A stretch of DNA of 48,550 bases, taken from Erysipelotrichaceae bacterium (GTDB taxonomy: Bacteria; Bacillota_I; Bacilli_A; Erysipelotrichales; Erysipelotrichaceae). Under the pieces are notes generated by a model. The model searched no databases and was not told where the DNA came from. It saw nothing but the letters and a program-made list of their open reading frames with translations. The stretch is taken from assembly GCA_017539105.1 (NCBI GenBank), contig JAFYHQ010000044.1, positions 1 to 48,550 of the forward strand, in the 5' to 3' direction. Each line of letters opens with the position of its first letter. The first letter of the stretch is position 1. A program made the translations under genes and the position numbers. Positions 8,134 through 17,645 of the stretch are shown one piece after another.

Positions 8134-9319
8134 GCATCGTCAGCACCAGTTCGACGACTTTCTCGCCATCTTCTTTGCACCAGAATTCATGCACGCCATG
8201 GAAATTCTGTCCTCCCGTTCCGATATTCGGACAAAGGACGCCATTCCAGGTCAGGCTTGCGCCATCCGTGCCTCCGCGGATCGCTACCGTTTCAAAGTCA
8301 AGGCCGACCTGTTCCATTGCTTTCCGGGCCAGTTCGATCGGTTCTTCATGTCCGATGAAACACTCCCGCATATTGCGGTAGCTGTCCTGAAGCGTCAGCT
8401 CAATAACCTCATAGCCATATTTCTGATTCAAAGTATCGCGAATCATCTCGAAATCACGTTTCTGCTTCTGTAAGAGTTCATGATCATGATTGCGAATGAT
8501 ATAGTTCAGCTGCGCCTTTTCGACATCTCCGGACATGCCGACAAGATGATTGAAACCTTCATAGCCTTCCGTCTTCTCCGGAATCGCTTCCGGATCCAGC
8601 ATTGAGTGGAATTCCATTGCAACGGTCGATGCATTGACCATCGCGTTCTTTGCGCTTCCCGGATGGACGGAAATGCCTCTGACTTTGACTCTGGCGCTGG
8701 CGGCGTTGAAATTCTCGTATTCGATCCGATTCGGCTTATCGCCATCCAAGGTATAAGCGAAATCGACTTTGAAACGGTCATAATCGAAATGCAAAGTTCC
8801 TTTTCCGATCTCTTCATCCGGAGAGAAACAGACCCGGATCGGGCCATGCTTGATTTCAGGATTCTTCACGAGCGTTTCCAGCACTTCCATAATGCAGGCA
8901 ATGCCCGCTTTGTCATCCGCCCCCAGCAGCGTATTTCCATCGGTCACGACCAGCGTCTTTCCGACATAATCCAGAAGATTCGGAAAACGTTCCACTTCCG
9001 TGACAACTGTATCATTCAGATAGATATCCTTGCCATCGTAAGATTCGATGATACGCGGATTCACATTCTCTCCCGAAGCCTGTTCGGAAGTATCCATATG
9101 GGAATTGAAACCGATCGTCAGATACTGCGGATCCCCGGGAAGATAGCCATAGACATAGCCATACTCATCCATCACAGTCTCTTCCAGACCCAGTTCCTTC
9201 AGCTGATCCAGCAGATGCTTGGCCAGTACCAGTTGTCCTTCTGTACTCGGAAACGTTTCCGAGTTTTCCGTACTCATCGTATCGTAACGGACATAATCCA
9301 ACAGTTTATCAATCAACAT
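8114..9319 (-). CDS. pepT: Peptidase T (tripeptide aminopeptidase)
   Basis: A 401-residue M20B zinc aminopeptidase that removes the N-terminal residue from tripeptides in the cytoplasm. Metal and catalytic motifs are in order: NSHMDTS (H74, D76), LLGADDKAG (D135/D136), SPDEEIGKG (E169, E170), TLDGD, RGGTDGA, and the late zinc histidine region TGGQNFHGVHEF. Family length is about 405-410, so it is complete. AGGAGG lies 6 nt before the ATG. It follows polC by 11 nt in the recG-rnc-polC operon, an unusual neighbour for replication genes. Confidence 0.95.
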   Translation of the reverse strand: MLIDKLLDYVRYDTMSTENSETFPSTEGQLVLAKHLLDQLKELGLEETVMDEYGYVYGYLPGDPQYLTIGFNSHMDTSEQASGENVNPRIIESYDGKDIYLNDTVVTEVERFPNLLDYVGKTLVVTDGNTLLGADDKAGIACIMEVLETLVKNPEIKHGPIRVCFSPDEEIGKGTLHFDYDRFKVDFAYTLDGDKPNRIEYENFNAASARVKVRGISVHPGSAKNAMVNASTVAMEFHSMLDPEAIPEKTEGYEGFNHLVGMSGDVEKAQLNYIIRNHDHELLQKQKRDFEMIRDTLNQKYGYEVIELTLQDSYRNMRECFIGHEEPIELARKAMEQVGLDFETVAIRGGTDGASLTWNGVLCPNIGTGGQNFHGVHEFWCKEDGEKVVELVLTMLGLAKK

Positions 9320-9330
9320 TTTCTTTCCTC

Positions 9331-12300
9331 CTAGAACAGCGTCATCTGATTGGTATCATCCAGATGATTCAGAACGCCTAACGCATCCAGTTTCTTGATC
9401 AGCGTCTGCGAAAGCAGAGTCCGATCCTGAAGATCTTCCTTTGACAGGAATTCCTGTTTCTCTCTGGCACTGACGATCGATTCCGCAACGTTATCTCCTA
9501 AGCCATCCAGGATCTTGAATGGCGGAATGATCTTGTGATGATCCTCGGGATCCACCAGGAATTCGGTTGCCAAAGAACGGTTCAGATCGATGTTGGTCAT
9601 CCTGTATCCTCTGGAAACCATTTCATAGCACACTTCCAAAGTATCGAAGATATCTCTTTCTTTTTTGGAAGCTTCTTTATTATTCATCTTCGTTAAGAGT
9701 TCCTGCATCCTCGCATAGATCAGATCGGCATCCTTGATCATGGTTTCGATCTCATAGGCATCACATCGTAAAGTAAAGAACGAAACGTAATAGTACTCCG
9801 GATGATGTACCTTGAACCAGGCCACACGCACCGCCATGATACAGTAAGCCACCGCATGCGCCTTCGGAAACATGTATTTGATTTTCTTACAGGATTCGAT
9901 GTACCATTTCGGCACATTGTGATCCAGCAGAAGCGTTTCTTCCTGTTCCGTCAGGCTCTTGCCCTTACGGACATGTTCCATGATGTTGAACGCATCCAAC
10001 GGATCAAGCTGATATCCCAGCAAAGTGGTCATGATATCGTCACGGCAGCCGATGACATCCGACAGCCTGATTCCATTCTTGATCAGTTCCTGCGCATTTC
10101 CGCGCCAGACATCCGTGCCATGAGACAATCCTGAAATCTGCACCAATTCCGAGAAAAGATGCGGTCTTGTTTCTTCGATCGTGCCTCTGGTATTCAAAGT
10201 ACCGAATTCCGGCAAACCTGCCGCTCCGGTTTCTTCATGATAGTTCGGATTGATGATATTCAATGCTTTCGGCGAATAGAACAGAGACAATACCTTCTCA
10301 TCGTTCATCGGAATCGTCTTGACATCGATGCCCGAAATATTCTCAAACAAACGCATCGCTGTCGGGTCGACATGCCCCAGCAAGTCGAACTTCAAAAGAT
10401 TATCTGAGAAATCATGATATTCGAAATGGGTCGAACGCCATGCTGCATCCGGATCGTTTGCCGGATACTGTATCGGCGTGACATCTTCGATTTCCATGTC
10501 ATCCGGAAGGACTACGATACCGCCCGCATGCTGTCCGGTCGTCCGCTTGACCCCTTCGCAACCTGAAGCCAGACGCTGTCTCTGTGCCCGGGACATATTC
10601 TCTATTTCTTTTTCTTCGCAGTAACCTGTGACATAACCGAAGGCGGTCTTTTCCGCGACCGTCGAGATCGTACCTGCCCGGAATACGTTCTCCGGACCAA
10701 AGATCTCTCTGGTAAACAGATGCGCTTTCGGCTGATAGTCGCCGGAGAAATTCAAGTCGATGTCCGGAATCTTATCGCCATCGAAACCCAGGAAGGTCTC
10801 AAACGGGATGTTCTGTCCATCGCCATTCATCAGGCTTCCGCAATCCGGACAGGTCTTATCCGGCAAGTCGTAACCGGAAGCCACGTCTTTCATCCAGATC
10901 AGTTTGTGGCAATGCGGACAGATATAATGCGGAGCCAGCGGATTGACTTCCGTGATATTGGACATGGTCGCGACCAGCGAAGATCCTACGGAACCACGCG
11001 AACCGACCAGATAGCCGTCGTCATTGGATCGTTTGATCAGCAGATGGCACACGAAATAGATGACGCCATAGCCATGGCTGATGATATTGTTCAGCTCCGT
11101 TTCCAAACGTTTCTCGATCGTTTCATCCAAAACATCCCCATAGATCTGATGGGCATTATAATAGACGAATTCCCTCAGATATTCATCGGCATTGATGACT
11201 TCATTCCTTCCACAGAACGGCTCTTCATCGATGTTGCATCTTCTCGCTACCGCGATCGCGTCGTCGATTTTCGGCGGAGATAATTCATCGGAGAACGGTT
11301 TCACATTCTCGCAGAGATCCGCCACTTTATTGGTATTGTTTATGACCAGATCCTTGATCAGTTTCTCATTCTTCAGCCATTCAAATGCTTCCAGCATTTC
11401 TTTCGTATTCAAAAGACGCTGATCCGGAGTCGGAATGTTCTTTCTCTTTTCTTTATCGAAGATATACAACGGATGATGACCGCCATGGATCGGAATCGCA
11501 TTGATATAGACGTCACGGATGATCTTTTCATCCTTACGCACGTAATGGACATCCCCTGTGGCAACCACAAGTTTGTTCTGTCTGAGCGCTTCCTCGATGA
11601 TATCACGCAGATACTGCATCAGCCGTTCTTTGGAGAACTGTTCCCTCAGTTCATACAGGAAACGGTAATTCTCCAATGGCTGTACTTCGATATAATCATA
11701 GAATGAGATCGCTTTGGCGAGTTCTTCTTTGGATCTTGTGGAAGCGATCTCGAAGATTTCGCCATTGAGACAGGCAGAACCGATAAGGAGATGCTCACGG
11801 TATTTCTCTATCGTATCCTTGAAAATGCGCGGTTCGGCAATAAACTCGGAATTCTCGTCCTTCGTATTGGCTTTTCCGAAGATCGCCAGCGTATCGGTAT
11901 TGGAAATGGAAATCAGCCGGAAGAGATCTTTCAGTCCCTTCTGATCTTTGCATAATACGGTCGTATGGAAAGCCCGGTTGCGAATGAAAGCGTCATCTCC
12001 CTGGAAAGCAGCCAGCTGCCGCAAAGTATTGACTCCCTTTTCTCCTACATCCTTCAGCATGAAATTGAAGGACTGCGCCAGCACATCGGCATCATAGTTT
12101 GCTCTATGGGCGATATTCTCATCATATGGGATATTATAGGCTCTGCACAGGCTCCCTAACGAGTGGTAACGCCTGTTTTTCAGCAGCGATCTGGAAAGAT
12201 CCAAAGTATCGATGACTGGATTTGTCAATGGTTTCTCGCCGATCCGTTCCAGTTCACTGTTCAGGAAACCGAAGTCGAATGATGCGTTATGCGCCACCAG

Positions 12301-13719
12301 GATCCTGTCTTTGATGAAATCCAGGATCTCGTCTTTGCATTCCGCAAAAGTCCTCGCACCCTGCAAATCGCTCTCGCTGATATGCGTCATCCGTTTGGTG
12401 GCTTCCGACATGGCGATCGGCGGCTTGACAAAAAAGTCCTTCTGTTCGACGACCGTTCCCCGACGCATCAAGACAGCGCCGAATTCGATGATATAGTCGT
12501 ATCTGGTCGAAAGACCCGTCGTCTCCAAGTCGAAGACGATATATTCCGCTTCTTTCAGGCTGTCATCGGTGATATTGTAGACGATACTCAGATAAGGCGA
12601 AACCATATTCATTTCGCAACCGTAAAGCACCTTGAAATCCGCATCCGGATTCTTCTTCCTGATGCTTTTATATGCTCCATAAGCTTCATGGAAGCCCTGC
12701 AGACACAGATGATCCGTGATCGCAACCGCCCGATGTCCCATCGCAAAAGCCGCCTTCACCAGTTCTTCCGGCGAAGAGACGCCATCCATTTCCGACAGCT
12801 TCGTATGCGCATGAAGTTCCACTCTCTTTTCATCCGCATCATCTTCCAAAACATCGAAATCATCGATATATTCGATCTGATCAGGTTCAAAAAGCAGATC
12901 TCTGGCATACGTATCGTAACGGTATACCCCATAAAAATATGCGCACTGGCCTTCCTTGTTCTGTTTCAATAGCTCCGCAGGAAAACGCCGGTTCTCGACG
13001 ACTTTCACCACGATCGCGTCCGTCTCATCCTTCACATACAGCGTCTGTATCGTAATACCCGTCTTGGTCTTGCGTTCATCGACCTTGAAGATCTTGCCCC
13101 GGACCTTCATATTCGTCATGCCATCCTCAAGATGTTCCAGGGTCGTTTCGGTATATTCTTTCTTACGGTTACGGTAGTAGTTATTCTGCTGCGGGGCAGT
13201 TTTTTCTTCGATTTTCGGCTGAGGCTGTACGATAGCGGCCCTTTCTTCAATGACCGGATCATGATCGATCTCTTTATGCTGCATATCGATCTGTTTGCGA
13301 TAGCCGAGATCATAGAAATAGAGTTTCAGATCATCAAGGCTTTCCTGGTCTTTCTCGTATTCTTCTTTGTCGGTATAAGATAAAACGAAACCATTTTCTC
13401 TGATCAGCGGCACACAGGTCCTGAAAGCGCCATGATCATGCGCATAGCTTTCCAGATAGAGATTGATTTCTTTGATCGGCAGATCCTGCTCCTTTGCTTT
13501 GATGTAGAGTTTCAGATTCTCTAAGCCATGCTTATTGAAGTAGCTGATCAGGTCCATATAGATCCCATAAGGAAGCACCTTGTCGTTTTCCGCTTTGATA
13601 TAAGCGAAATCCAGACTTCTGCGATACAGGACATCAATGATCCTGAAATCAGCTAAAAAAGCCGCCTTATCGTCGGTATAATGGAATTCATCGATAAAGT
13701 TACGGATATCAAAATTCAT
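9331..13719 (-). CDS. polC: DNA polymerase III alpha subunit, Gram-positive type (PolC)
   Basis: The replicative polymerase of Firmicutes, 1462 residues, with built-in proofreading. Domains seen in order: N-terminal tau-binding region, OB fold (MKVRGKIFKVDERKTKTG, about 205-290), PHP domain (ELHAHTKLSEMDG near 300; YGCEMNM; later VATGDVHYV), the inserted DEDD exonuclease (FDLETTG near 394, HNASFDFGF, HRANYDADV), a zinc ribbon (CPHC ... CPDC near 932-960), the catalytic PDIDLNFSGDYQ near 982, and the helix-hairpin-helix C-terminus ending DTNQMTLF, a probable beta-clamp-binding tail. Its ATG overlaps the rnc stop (ATGA). Confidence 0.98.
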   Translation of the reverse strand: MNFDIRNFIDEFHYTDDKAAFLADFRIIDVLYRRSLDFAYIKAENDKVLPYGIYMDLISYFNKHGLENLKLYIKAKEQDLPIKEINLYLESYAHDHGAFRTCVPLIRENGFVLSYTDKEEYEKDQESLDDLKLYFYDLGYRKQIDMQHKEIDHDPVIEERAAIVQPQPKIEEKTAPQQNNYYRNRKKEYTETTLEHLEDGMTNMKVRGKIFKVDERKTKTGITIQTLYVKDETDAIVVKVVENRRFPAELLKQNKEGQCAYFYGVYRYDTYARDLLFEPDQIEYIDDFDVLEDDADEKRVELHAHTKLSEMDGVSSPEELVKAAFAMGHRAVAITDHLCLQGFHEAYGAYKSIRKKNPDADFKVLYGCEMNMVSPYLSIVYNITDDSLKEAEYIVFDLETTGLSTRYDYIIEFGAVLMRRGTVVEQKDFFVKPPIAMSEATKRMTHISESDLQGARTFAECKDEILDFIKDRILVAHNASFDFGFLNSELERIGEKPLTNPVIDTLDLSRSLLKNRRYHSLGSLCRAYNIPYDENIAHRANYDADVLAQSFNFMLKDVGEKGVNTLRQLAAFQGDDAFIRNRAFHTTVLCKDQKGLKDLFRLISISNTDTLAIFGKANTKDENSEFIAEPRIFKDTIEKYREHLLIGSACLNGEIFEIASTRSKEELAKAISFYDYIEVQPLENYRFLYELREQFSKERLMQYLRDIIEEALRQNKLVVATGDVHYVRKDEKIIRDVYINAIPIHGGHHPLYIFDKEKRKNIPTPDQRLLNTKEMLEAFEWLKNEKLIKDLVINNTNKVADLCENVKPFSDELSPPKIDDAIAVARRCNIDEEPFCGRNEVINADEYLREFVYYNAHQIYGDVLDETIEKRLETELNNIISHGYGVIYFVCHLLIKRSNDDGYLVGSRGSVGSSLVATMSNITEVNPLAPHYICPHCHKLIWMKDVASGYDLPDKTCPDCGSLMNGDGQNIPFETFLGFDGDKIPDIDLNFSGDYQPKAHLFTREIFGPENVFRAGTISTVAEKTAFGYVTGYCEEKEIENMSRAQRQRLASGCEGVKRTTGQHAGGIVVLPDDMEIEDVTPIQYPANDPDAAWRSTHFEYHDFSDNLLKFDLLGHVDPTAMRLFENISGIDVKTIPMNDEKVLSLFYSPKALNIINPNYHEETGAAGLPEFGTLNTRGTIEETRPHLFSELVQISGLSHGTDVWRGNAQELIKNGIRLSDVIGCRDDIMTTLLGYQLDPLDAFNIMEHVRKGKSLTEQEETLLLDHNVPKWYIESCKKIKYMFPKAHAVAYCIMAVRVAWFKVHHPEYYYVSFFTLRCDAYEIETMIKDADLIYARMQELLTKMNNKEASKKERDIFDTLEVCYEMVSRGYRMTNIDLNRSLATEFLVDPEDHHKIIPPFKILDGLGDNVAESIVSAREKQEFLSKEDLQDRTLLSQTLIKKLDALGVLNHLDDTNQMTLF

Positions 13720-14390
13720 GCCAGTTTTTCCAGTGCATCCTTCGCTGCATTCTTCTGCGCCTGCTTCTTGCTGGAAGCGACACCCTTGCCATAAGTCAGA
13801 CCATCGATCTTGACCACGACCTCAAAGCGGGGATTATTGTTCGGACCTTCCACCGAAACCGTCTCGTAAACAATCGATTTCCGGGAATCCGCCTGAACGA
13901 ACTCCTGCAGTTTGGTCTTGTAGTCATATGTTTTCTCATCGATCTCCTCGATATGTTTCTGCATCAGATCATCCAGAAGACGGAAAGCGACATCCATCCC
14001 CTGATCGAGATAGATCGCGCCGATAAATGCCTCAAACATATCGGCGATGATCGAATCCCTGTCCCTTCCTCCGGTCTTTTCTTCTCCTGCTCCCAGAAGC
14101 AGGAATTCATTCAGACCATTCTCGCGCACGATCTGCGCCAAGGCTTTCTCCGATACCAGATTGGATCTTCTGGTGGACATCAGCCCTTCCGGAAGCTCCG
14201 GTTCGATATGATAGAGACGGTCTGCCGAATAGACCTGCAATACCGCATCTCCCATGAATTCCAGACGTTCATTGTTTCCGATCACATCCTTGTGTTCATT
14301 CACATAAGAAGAATGCACAAAAGCCTGATCGATCAGTTCTTTATCCTTGTATGGTATTTCATATTCATCCAGGAAATCGTAGACGTTCAT
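13716..14390 (-). CDS. rnc: Ribonuclease III
   Basis: A 224-residue RNase III that cuts double-stranded RNA, including rRNA precursors. The endonuclease signature NERLEFMGDAVLQ (about residues 40-52) and the second acidic site (DMFEAFIGAIYLDQG) are intact. The dsRNA-binding domain fills the C-terminus (KTKLQEFVQ ... SSKKQAQKNAAKDALEKL). Its stop overlaps the polC start by 4 nt, and it lies 14 nt after recG. In many Firmicutes rnc is followed by smc; here it is followed by polC. Confidence 0.97.
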   Translation of the reverse strand: MNVYDFLDEYEIPYKDKELIDQAFVHSSYVNEHKDVIGNNERLEFMGDAVLQVYSADRLYHIEPELPEGLMSTRRSNLVSEKALAQIVRENGLNEFLLLGAGEEKTGGRDRDSIIADMFEAFIGAIYLDQGMDVAFRLLDDLMQKHIEEIDEKTYDYKTKLQEFVQADSRKSIVYETVSVEGPNNNPRFEVVVKIDGLTYGKGVASSKKQAQKNAAKDALEKLA

Positions 14391-14404
14391 ATCACCATTA
14401 TAAC

Positions 14405-16390
14405 CTAGCCCAAATAGTTTTTCGCAGTCAGTTTGCTGATGTTTTCGTAATAGTTCCCGTATTCTTCGTTGCCGGTGTTTTCTGCGATCATCTGGGCATC
14501 TTTCCGTGCCGCATCGATGAATTTCGTATCCTCCAGAAGATTGCCCAGAATAAAGGCAGGAAGCCCGCTTTGCCTTGTACCGAGGATATCGCCCGGACCC
14601 CTCATTTTCAGGTCTTCATACGCGATTTCAAAGCCGTCATTGGTCTTGCAGAGAATGTTTAGACGTTTCAGGATCTCTTCATCTTGGGCATCCGTCAGCA
14701 GGTAGCAGGTCCCTTCATAAGCCGAACGCTGTACCCTTCCCCGAAGCTGATGCAGCTGGGACAGTCCGAATTTATCCGCATCGTAAATGATCATCATAGT
14801 CGCATTTTTCACATTGACTCCGACTTCCACTACAGTCGTGGAGATCAGCACCTGTATCTCGTTGTTTTCGAAATCATGCATGATCGCATCTTTCTGTTCG
14901 TTGGACAGACGTCCATGCAACAGTTCCGTGCGGAAAGGTTTCAGCACGTCTTTCAGCGACTCATAGAGTCCTTCGACGTCCTTGGCTTTGTAGCTCTCGT
15001 TTCGGCTGATGGCGGCGGCAATGATATAGATCTGCCTTCCTTCGTCCAGCTTTGCCTTGATCTGATCGAGGATCGAAACGATACTGTTCTGCCGGATCAG
15101 ATAGGTCTTGCATCCCTTCCTGCCCTCAGGCATGGTCGCGATCGTAGAGATATCCATGTCTCCATAGATCGAAGAAGCCAGGGTCCTGGGGATCGGTGTG
15201 GCTGACATCATGATGAAATCAGCATTGTGTCCTTTGCTTTTCAGCGCCTGTCTCTGCCGTACCCCGAATCGATGCTGCTCATCCGCAATGACAAGTCCCA
15301 GATTCTTAAATTCGACATCTTCCGAGAATAACGCATGCGTGCCGACGATCACATCGATCTCTCCATCCTGCAAGGCTTTCTTGATGTTTCTGTCATTCTC
15401 GACATTGCTGTATAAGAGGCCTACATTCACCCCAAACGGTTCAAACTGTTTCCTGAGTGATTCATAGTGCTGCTTCGCCAAAATCTCTGTAGGAGCCATT
15501 AAAGCGCCCTGGTAGCCTGCCAGACAGTTCGCATACAAGCCGATCATCGAAACAGCAGTCTTACCGGAACCGACTTCTCCCTGTACCAGACGGTACATGA
15601 TCTTTTCCGAACGGAGGTCTTTCAGGATATCGTCAACGGCAGTCTGCTGGTCTTCCGTAAGAGTAAATCCCAGAGAAGAAACAAAATTCTGTATGTCCTG
15701 ATCGCTGAACCGCTTGGCTTCCTTGATCTTATCGGTGGTATTCCCCTTCAGAATGTTCAAAGCAAGATAGAACCGCAGGAATTCTTCATATTTCAGACGG
15801 CTCATCGCTTTTGTCAGAAGTTTCTTGTTCTTCGGTTTATGGATGTTTTCGATTGCGGTTTTATAATCGATGAGACCATGACTCTGTTTCAGATCCTCAG
15901 GAAGTTCATCCTCCAATTCGCCCTCGCATTTCGCCATGGTATAAGCGATCAGTTTCTTGATCTCGTTCTGGGAAATGCCTTCCTTGCTTGGATAAGAAGG
16001 AATGATCTCTCCCAAAACATCATTGGTATAGTAGTTGGAAGCGGTGACTTTATTTGCGCCATCGTATCTGCCGATGATGGTGATCGTCTGATTCGCTTCC
16101 AGGTTCCGGATCCAGGGGCGGTTGAAGATCGTGATGGTCAGCACTTCTTCTTCATACAGCACTTTGAAACGGGTCGTTGCCAGTCTCCCTTTGCGGAAAG
16201 TACTTGGATAGCTGACCAGTTCCCCGGCAAAACAGACCTGAGCACCGATACGGAAATCATCATAATGCACAGGAGAAAATTCCTCATATTTATAGGGATA
16301 ATACGAAAGGATATCGCTGCTGTCACGCAGCTCCAATCGTTCACAGATTTCCTTTCGTTTCGGTGTCAGTTTCAGTTCTTCCAGTTCCAT
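14405..16390 (-). CDS. recG: ATP-dependent DNA helicase RecG
   Basis: A 661-residue branch-migrating helicase that rescues stalled replication forks. Visible: N-terminal wedge/OB domain (residues 40-130), Walker A GEVGSGKT (271-278), DEQH box (370-373), motif III MSATPIPRT, and C-terminal motifs TTVVEVGVNV, QLHQLRGRV. The frame is open back to 16531, but that part runs through the opposite-strand tRNA gene and is not coding. The start at 16390 (MELEELKLTPKRKE) has no Shine-Dalgarno; a TAAAAT hexamer sits 7 nt upstream, suggesting a leaderless mRNA. First gene of the operon. Confidence 0.95.
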   Translation of the reverse strand: MELEELKLTPKRKEICERLELRDSSDILSYYPYKYEEFSPVHYDDFRIGAQVCFAGELVSYPSTFRKGRLATTRFKVLYEEEVLTITIFNRPWIRNLEANQTITIIGRYDGANKVTASNYYTNDVLGEIIPSYPSKEGISQNEIKKLIAYTMAKCEGELEDELPEDLKQSHGLIDYKTAIENIHKPKNKKLLTKAMSRLKYEEFLRFYLALNILKGNTTDKIKEAKRFSDQDIQNFVSSLGFTLTEDQQTAVDDILKDLRSEKIMYRLVQGEVGSGKTAVSMIGLYANCLAGYQGALMAPTEILAKQHYESLRKQFEPFGVNVGLLYSNVENDRNIKKALQDGEIDVIVGTHALFSEDVEFKNLGLVIADEQHRFGVRQRQALKSKGHNADFIMMSATPIPRTLASSIYGDMDISTIATMPEGRKGCKTYLIRQNSIVSILDQIKAKLDEGRQIYIIAAAISRNESYKAKDVEGLYESLKDVLKPFRTELLHGRLSNEQKDAIMHDFENNEIQVLISTTVVEVGVNVKNATMMIIYDADKFGLSQLHQLRGRVQRSAYEGTCYLLTDAQDEEILKRLNILCKTNDGFEIAYEDLKMRGPGDILGTRQSGLPAFILGNLLEDTKFIDAARKDAQMIAENTGNEEYGNYYENISKLTAKNYLG

Positions 16391-16397
16391 TAATATT

Positions 16398-16403
16398 ATT
16401 TTA
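16398..16403 (-). promoter_or_regulatory. -10 hexamer for recG, 7 nt before the start codon
   Basis: TAAAAT on the minus strand, separated by seven bases from the recG ATG. Transcription starting 6-8 nt downstream of the -10 would begin at or next to the start codon. There is no convincing -35. It overlaps the -35 of the tRNA-Leu promoter on the other strand, so the two promoters may compete. Confidence 0.4.
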
Positions 16404-16429
16404 TCAAAGTTATTTCCTTGTGCTATAAT
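16401..16429 (+). promoter_or_regulatory. Promoter of tRNA-Leu
   Basis: -35 TTATCA (16401-16406), 17-nt spacer, consensus -10 TATAAT (16424-16429). Start predicted around 16436, a few bases before the mature tRNA 5' end. Confidence 0.65.
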
Positions 16430-16439
16430 ATAAAAGCAA

Positions 16440-16525
16440 TCCTCTGATGGCGGAATAGGTAGACGCGCACGACTCAAACTCGTGTGGGGCAACCCATGTC
16501 GGTTCGACTCCGACTCGGAGGACCA
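16440..16525 (+). tRNA. tRNA-Leu (anticodon CAA)
   Basis: An 86-nt type II tRNA. Acceptor stem TCCTCTG pairs with CGGAGGA (one G-T pair) and CCA is encoded. Anticodon arm CACGA-CTCAAAC-TCGTG gives anticodon CAA (reads UUG). A long variable arm (TGGGG..CCCATG region) and the T-arm GGTTCGACTCC are present. It lies divergent from recG; its 3' end is the left border of the accessory island. Confidence 0.96.
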
Positions 16526-16562
16526 GGGCATATGAAAAGTACGGACAAATCCGTACTTTTTT
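16521..16562 (+). repeat. Left copy of 42-bp att-like direct repeat (tRNA 3' end plus terminator)
   Basis: The segment starts in the last five bases of the tRNA (GACCA) and runs through its terminator. A matching 42-nt segment lies at 21501-21542, differing at 5 positions, four of them in or next to the hairpin loop. The two copies bracket the ~5-kb AT-rich accessory block. This is the pattern expected of attL/attR made by insertion at a tRNA 3' end. The mechanism is inferred because no integrase is present. Confidence 0.6.
16536..16562 (+). terminator. Terminator of tRNA-Leu (also faces the AlbA_2 gene)
   Basis: Stem AAAAGTACGGA / TCCGTACTTTT with loop CAAA, followed by a T-run. It is nearly symmetrical, so it can also end minus-strand transcription of the gene whose stop codon lies at 16561-16563. 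Confidence 0.8.
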
Positions 16563-17613
16563 ATACTTTCTTTTTAGATTTTCTATACTCAATCCTTATC
16601 TCATCGAACTCCTTAGGATCAGAATTCAACTCGCGTACTTTTTCCCTTAAAAACGCTAAGGCATAATTTGAAAATTTGTGAGTTTTACTTGCTTTGGAAG
16701 TTGTTATTTCAAGATGAAATTTTTTATTACCTTTCATTTTATAATGGTGTACTAATGCATACACATCTTGACTCGATATTCCTAATTGTTCTGCGAGCTG
16801 TTTTTGAATAAAAGGGTGTGTCTCATCTGGATTTCCTTCTGGAACGGGAATTTCTTCCGCTAAATCAATGTTTCCAGTCACCTTAAGTACTGGAATCCCG
16901 TCTATTTCATTAAAGCTGCCTTCTTTAATGTATTTTGCTTTTTTTAGAACTTGAGTTATTAGCTTTCTGTCAAAGGAAACATCAACTCCATACGGAGTTG
17001 TTAAATGCCCACTCGAATAGTTTATTATGCCTAGATTTGCAGTATCGCTTTTTCTTATTATTTCTAATAATTTAATTATGTGCTCTCTTTCTTTAACCAA
17101 TCTATTTTCTATTATTTTTGATAACTCAGTGTATTTAATCTTTTGGGTTCTTGCACGATATCGATAATATATATCGCCACTTGATATCTTTTCTGATTCG
17201 TTTGTTTTTATTGCAATTATAGGTTTATTATCAGATTCATACGTGTAGATCCAGCCAACTCTTTTCGTTTCAGCTTGATTTTCATTGATCGGCACATTTA
17301 TATCTATTATTCCAGAATCCCAAACTATCTCAGGTTCAAACAACGAATTCAAACTATCTGTGAATCGTTCCTGATTCAAATTATCAAAATTGAAGTTATT
17401 AAGTCCTTTGACAATTCTTGGGGCATCCGATATACCGAAAAGAATATATCCCCCTCTATTATTTGCGAAACCGGCCATAGTTTTTGCATATTTCGGAATA
17501 TTGTTTTTATTATATGATTCCTTAAATTCAACAACATTACTCTCCCGGCTCTTTAAAGTAAAAGAATCTGTAAGAGAAGAAAGAATACTAAATAAATACT
17601 CCTCATGTGTCAT
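16561..17613 (-). CDS. Schlafen-type AlbA_2 domain protein with C-terminal helix-turn-helix
   Basis: A 350-residue protein. Residues about 20-150 form an AlbA_2 (Schlafen AAA_4-like) domain: NVVEFKESYNK (25-35), then KTMAGFANNRGGYILFGISD (44-63), and a basic YYRYRARTQKIKY stretch typical of the domain end. Residues about 265-300 look like a winged helix (HPFIQKQLAEQLGISSQDVY). AlbA_2 proteins are found in transcription regulators and in phage-defence loci. Weak ribosome site (GGGAAAA). It lies 32 nt after the zinc-repeat nuclease and is probably co-transcribed. Very AT-rich: 25% G+C over 17041-17160, far below the flanking polC/recG genes, a sign of recent transfer. Alternative reading: an ordinary regulator of the nuclease gene. 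Confidence 0.75.
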   Translation of the reverse strand: MTHEEYLFSILSSLTDSFTLKSRESNVVEFKESYNKNNIPKYAKTMAGFANNRGGYILFGISDAPRIVKGLNNFNFDNLNQERFTDSLNSLFEPEIVWDSGIIDINVPINENQAETKRVGWIYTYESDNKPIIAIKTNESEKISSGDIYYRYRARTQKIKYTELSKIIENRLVKEREHIIKLLEIIRKSDTANLGIINYSSGHLTTPYGVDVSFDRKLITQVLKKAKYIKEGSFNEIDGIPVLKVTGNIDLAEEIPVPEGNPDETHPFIQKQLAEQLGISSQDVYALVHHYKMKGNKKFHLEITTSKASKTHKFSNYALAFLREKVRELNSDPKEFDEIRIEYRKSKKKV

Positions 17614-17645
17614 TCTTCAATTTTCCCTTCAACCTCTAATCTGTT

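Noticed and set aside
9331..13719. Plus-strand open frames inside polC, nusA and recG
   Set aside because: They are antisense shadows without ribosome sites; the minus-strand products are unmistakable.
16391..16531. N-terminal extension of recG upstream of 16390
   Set aside because: The open frame runs through the tRNA-Leu gene on the other strand; the family N-terminus begins at MELEELKLTP.
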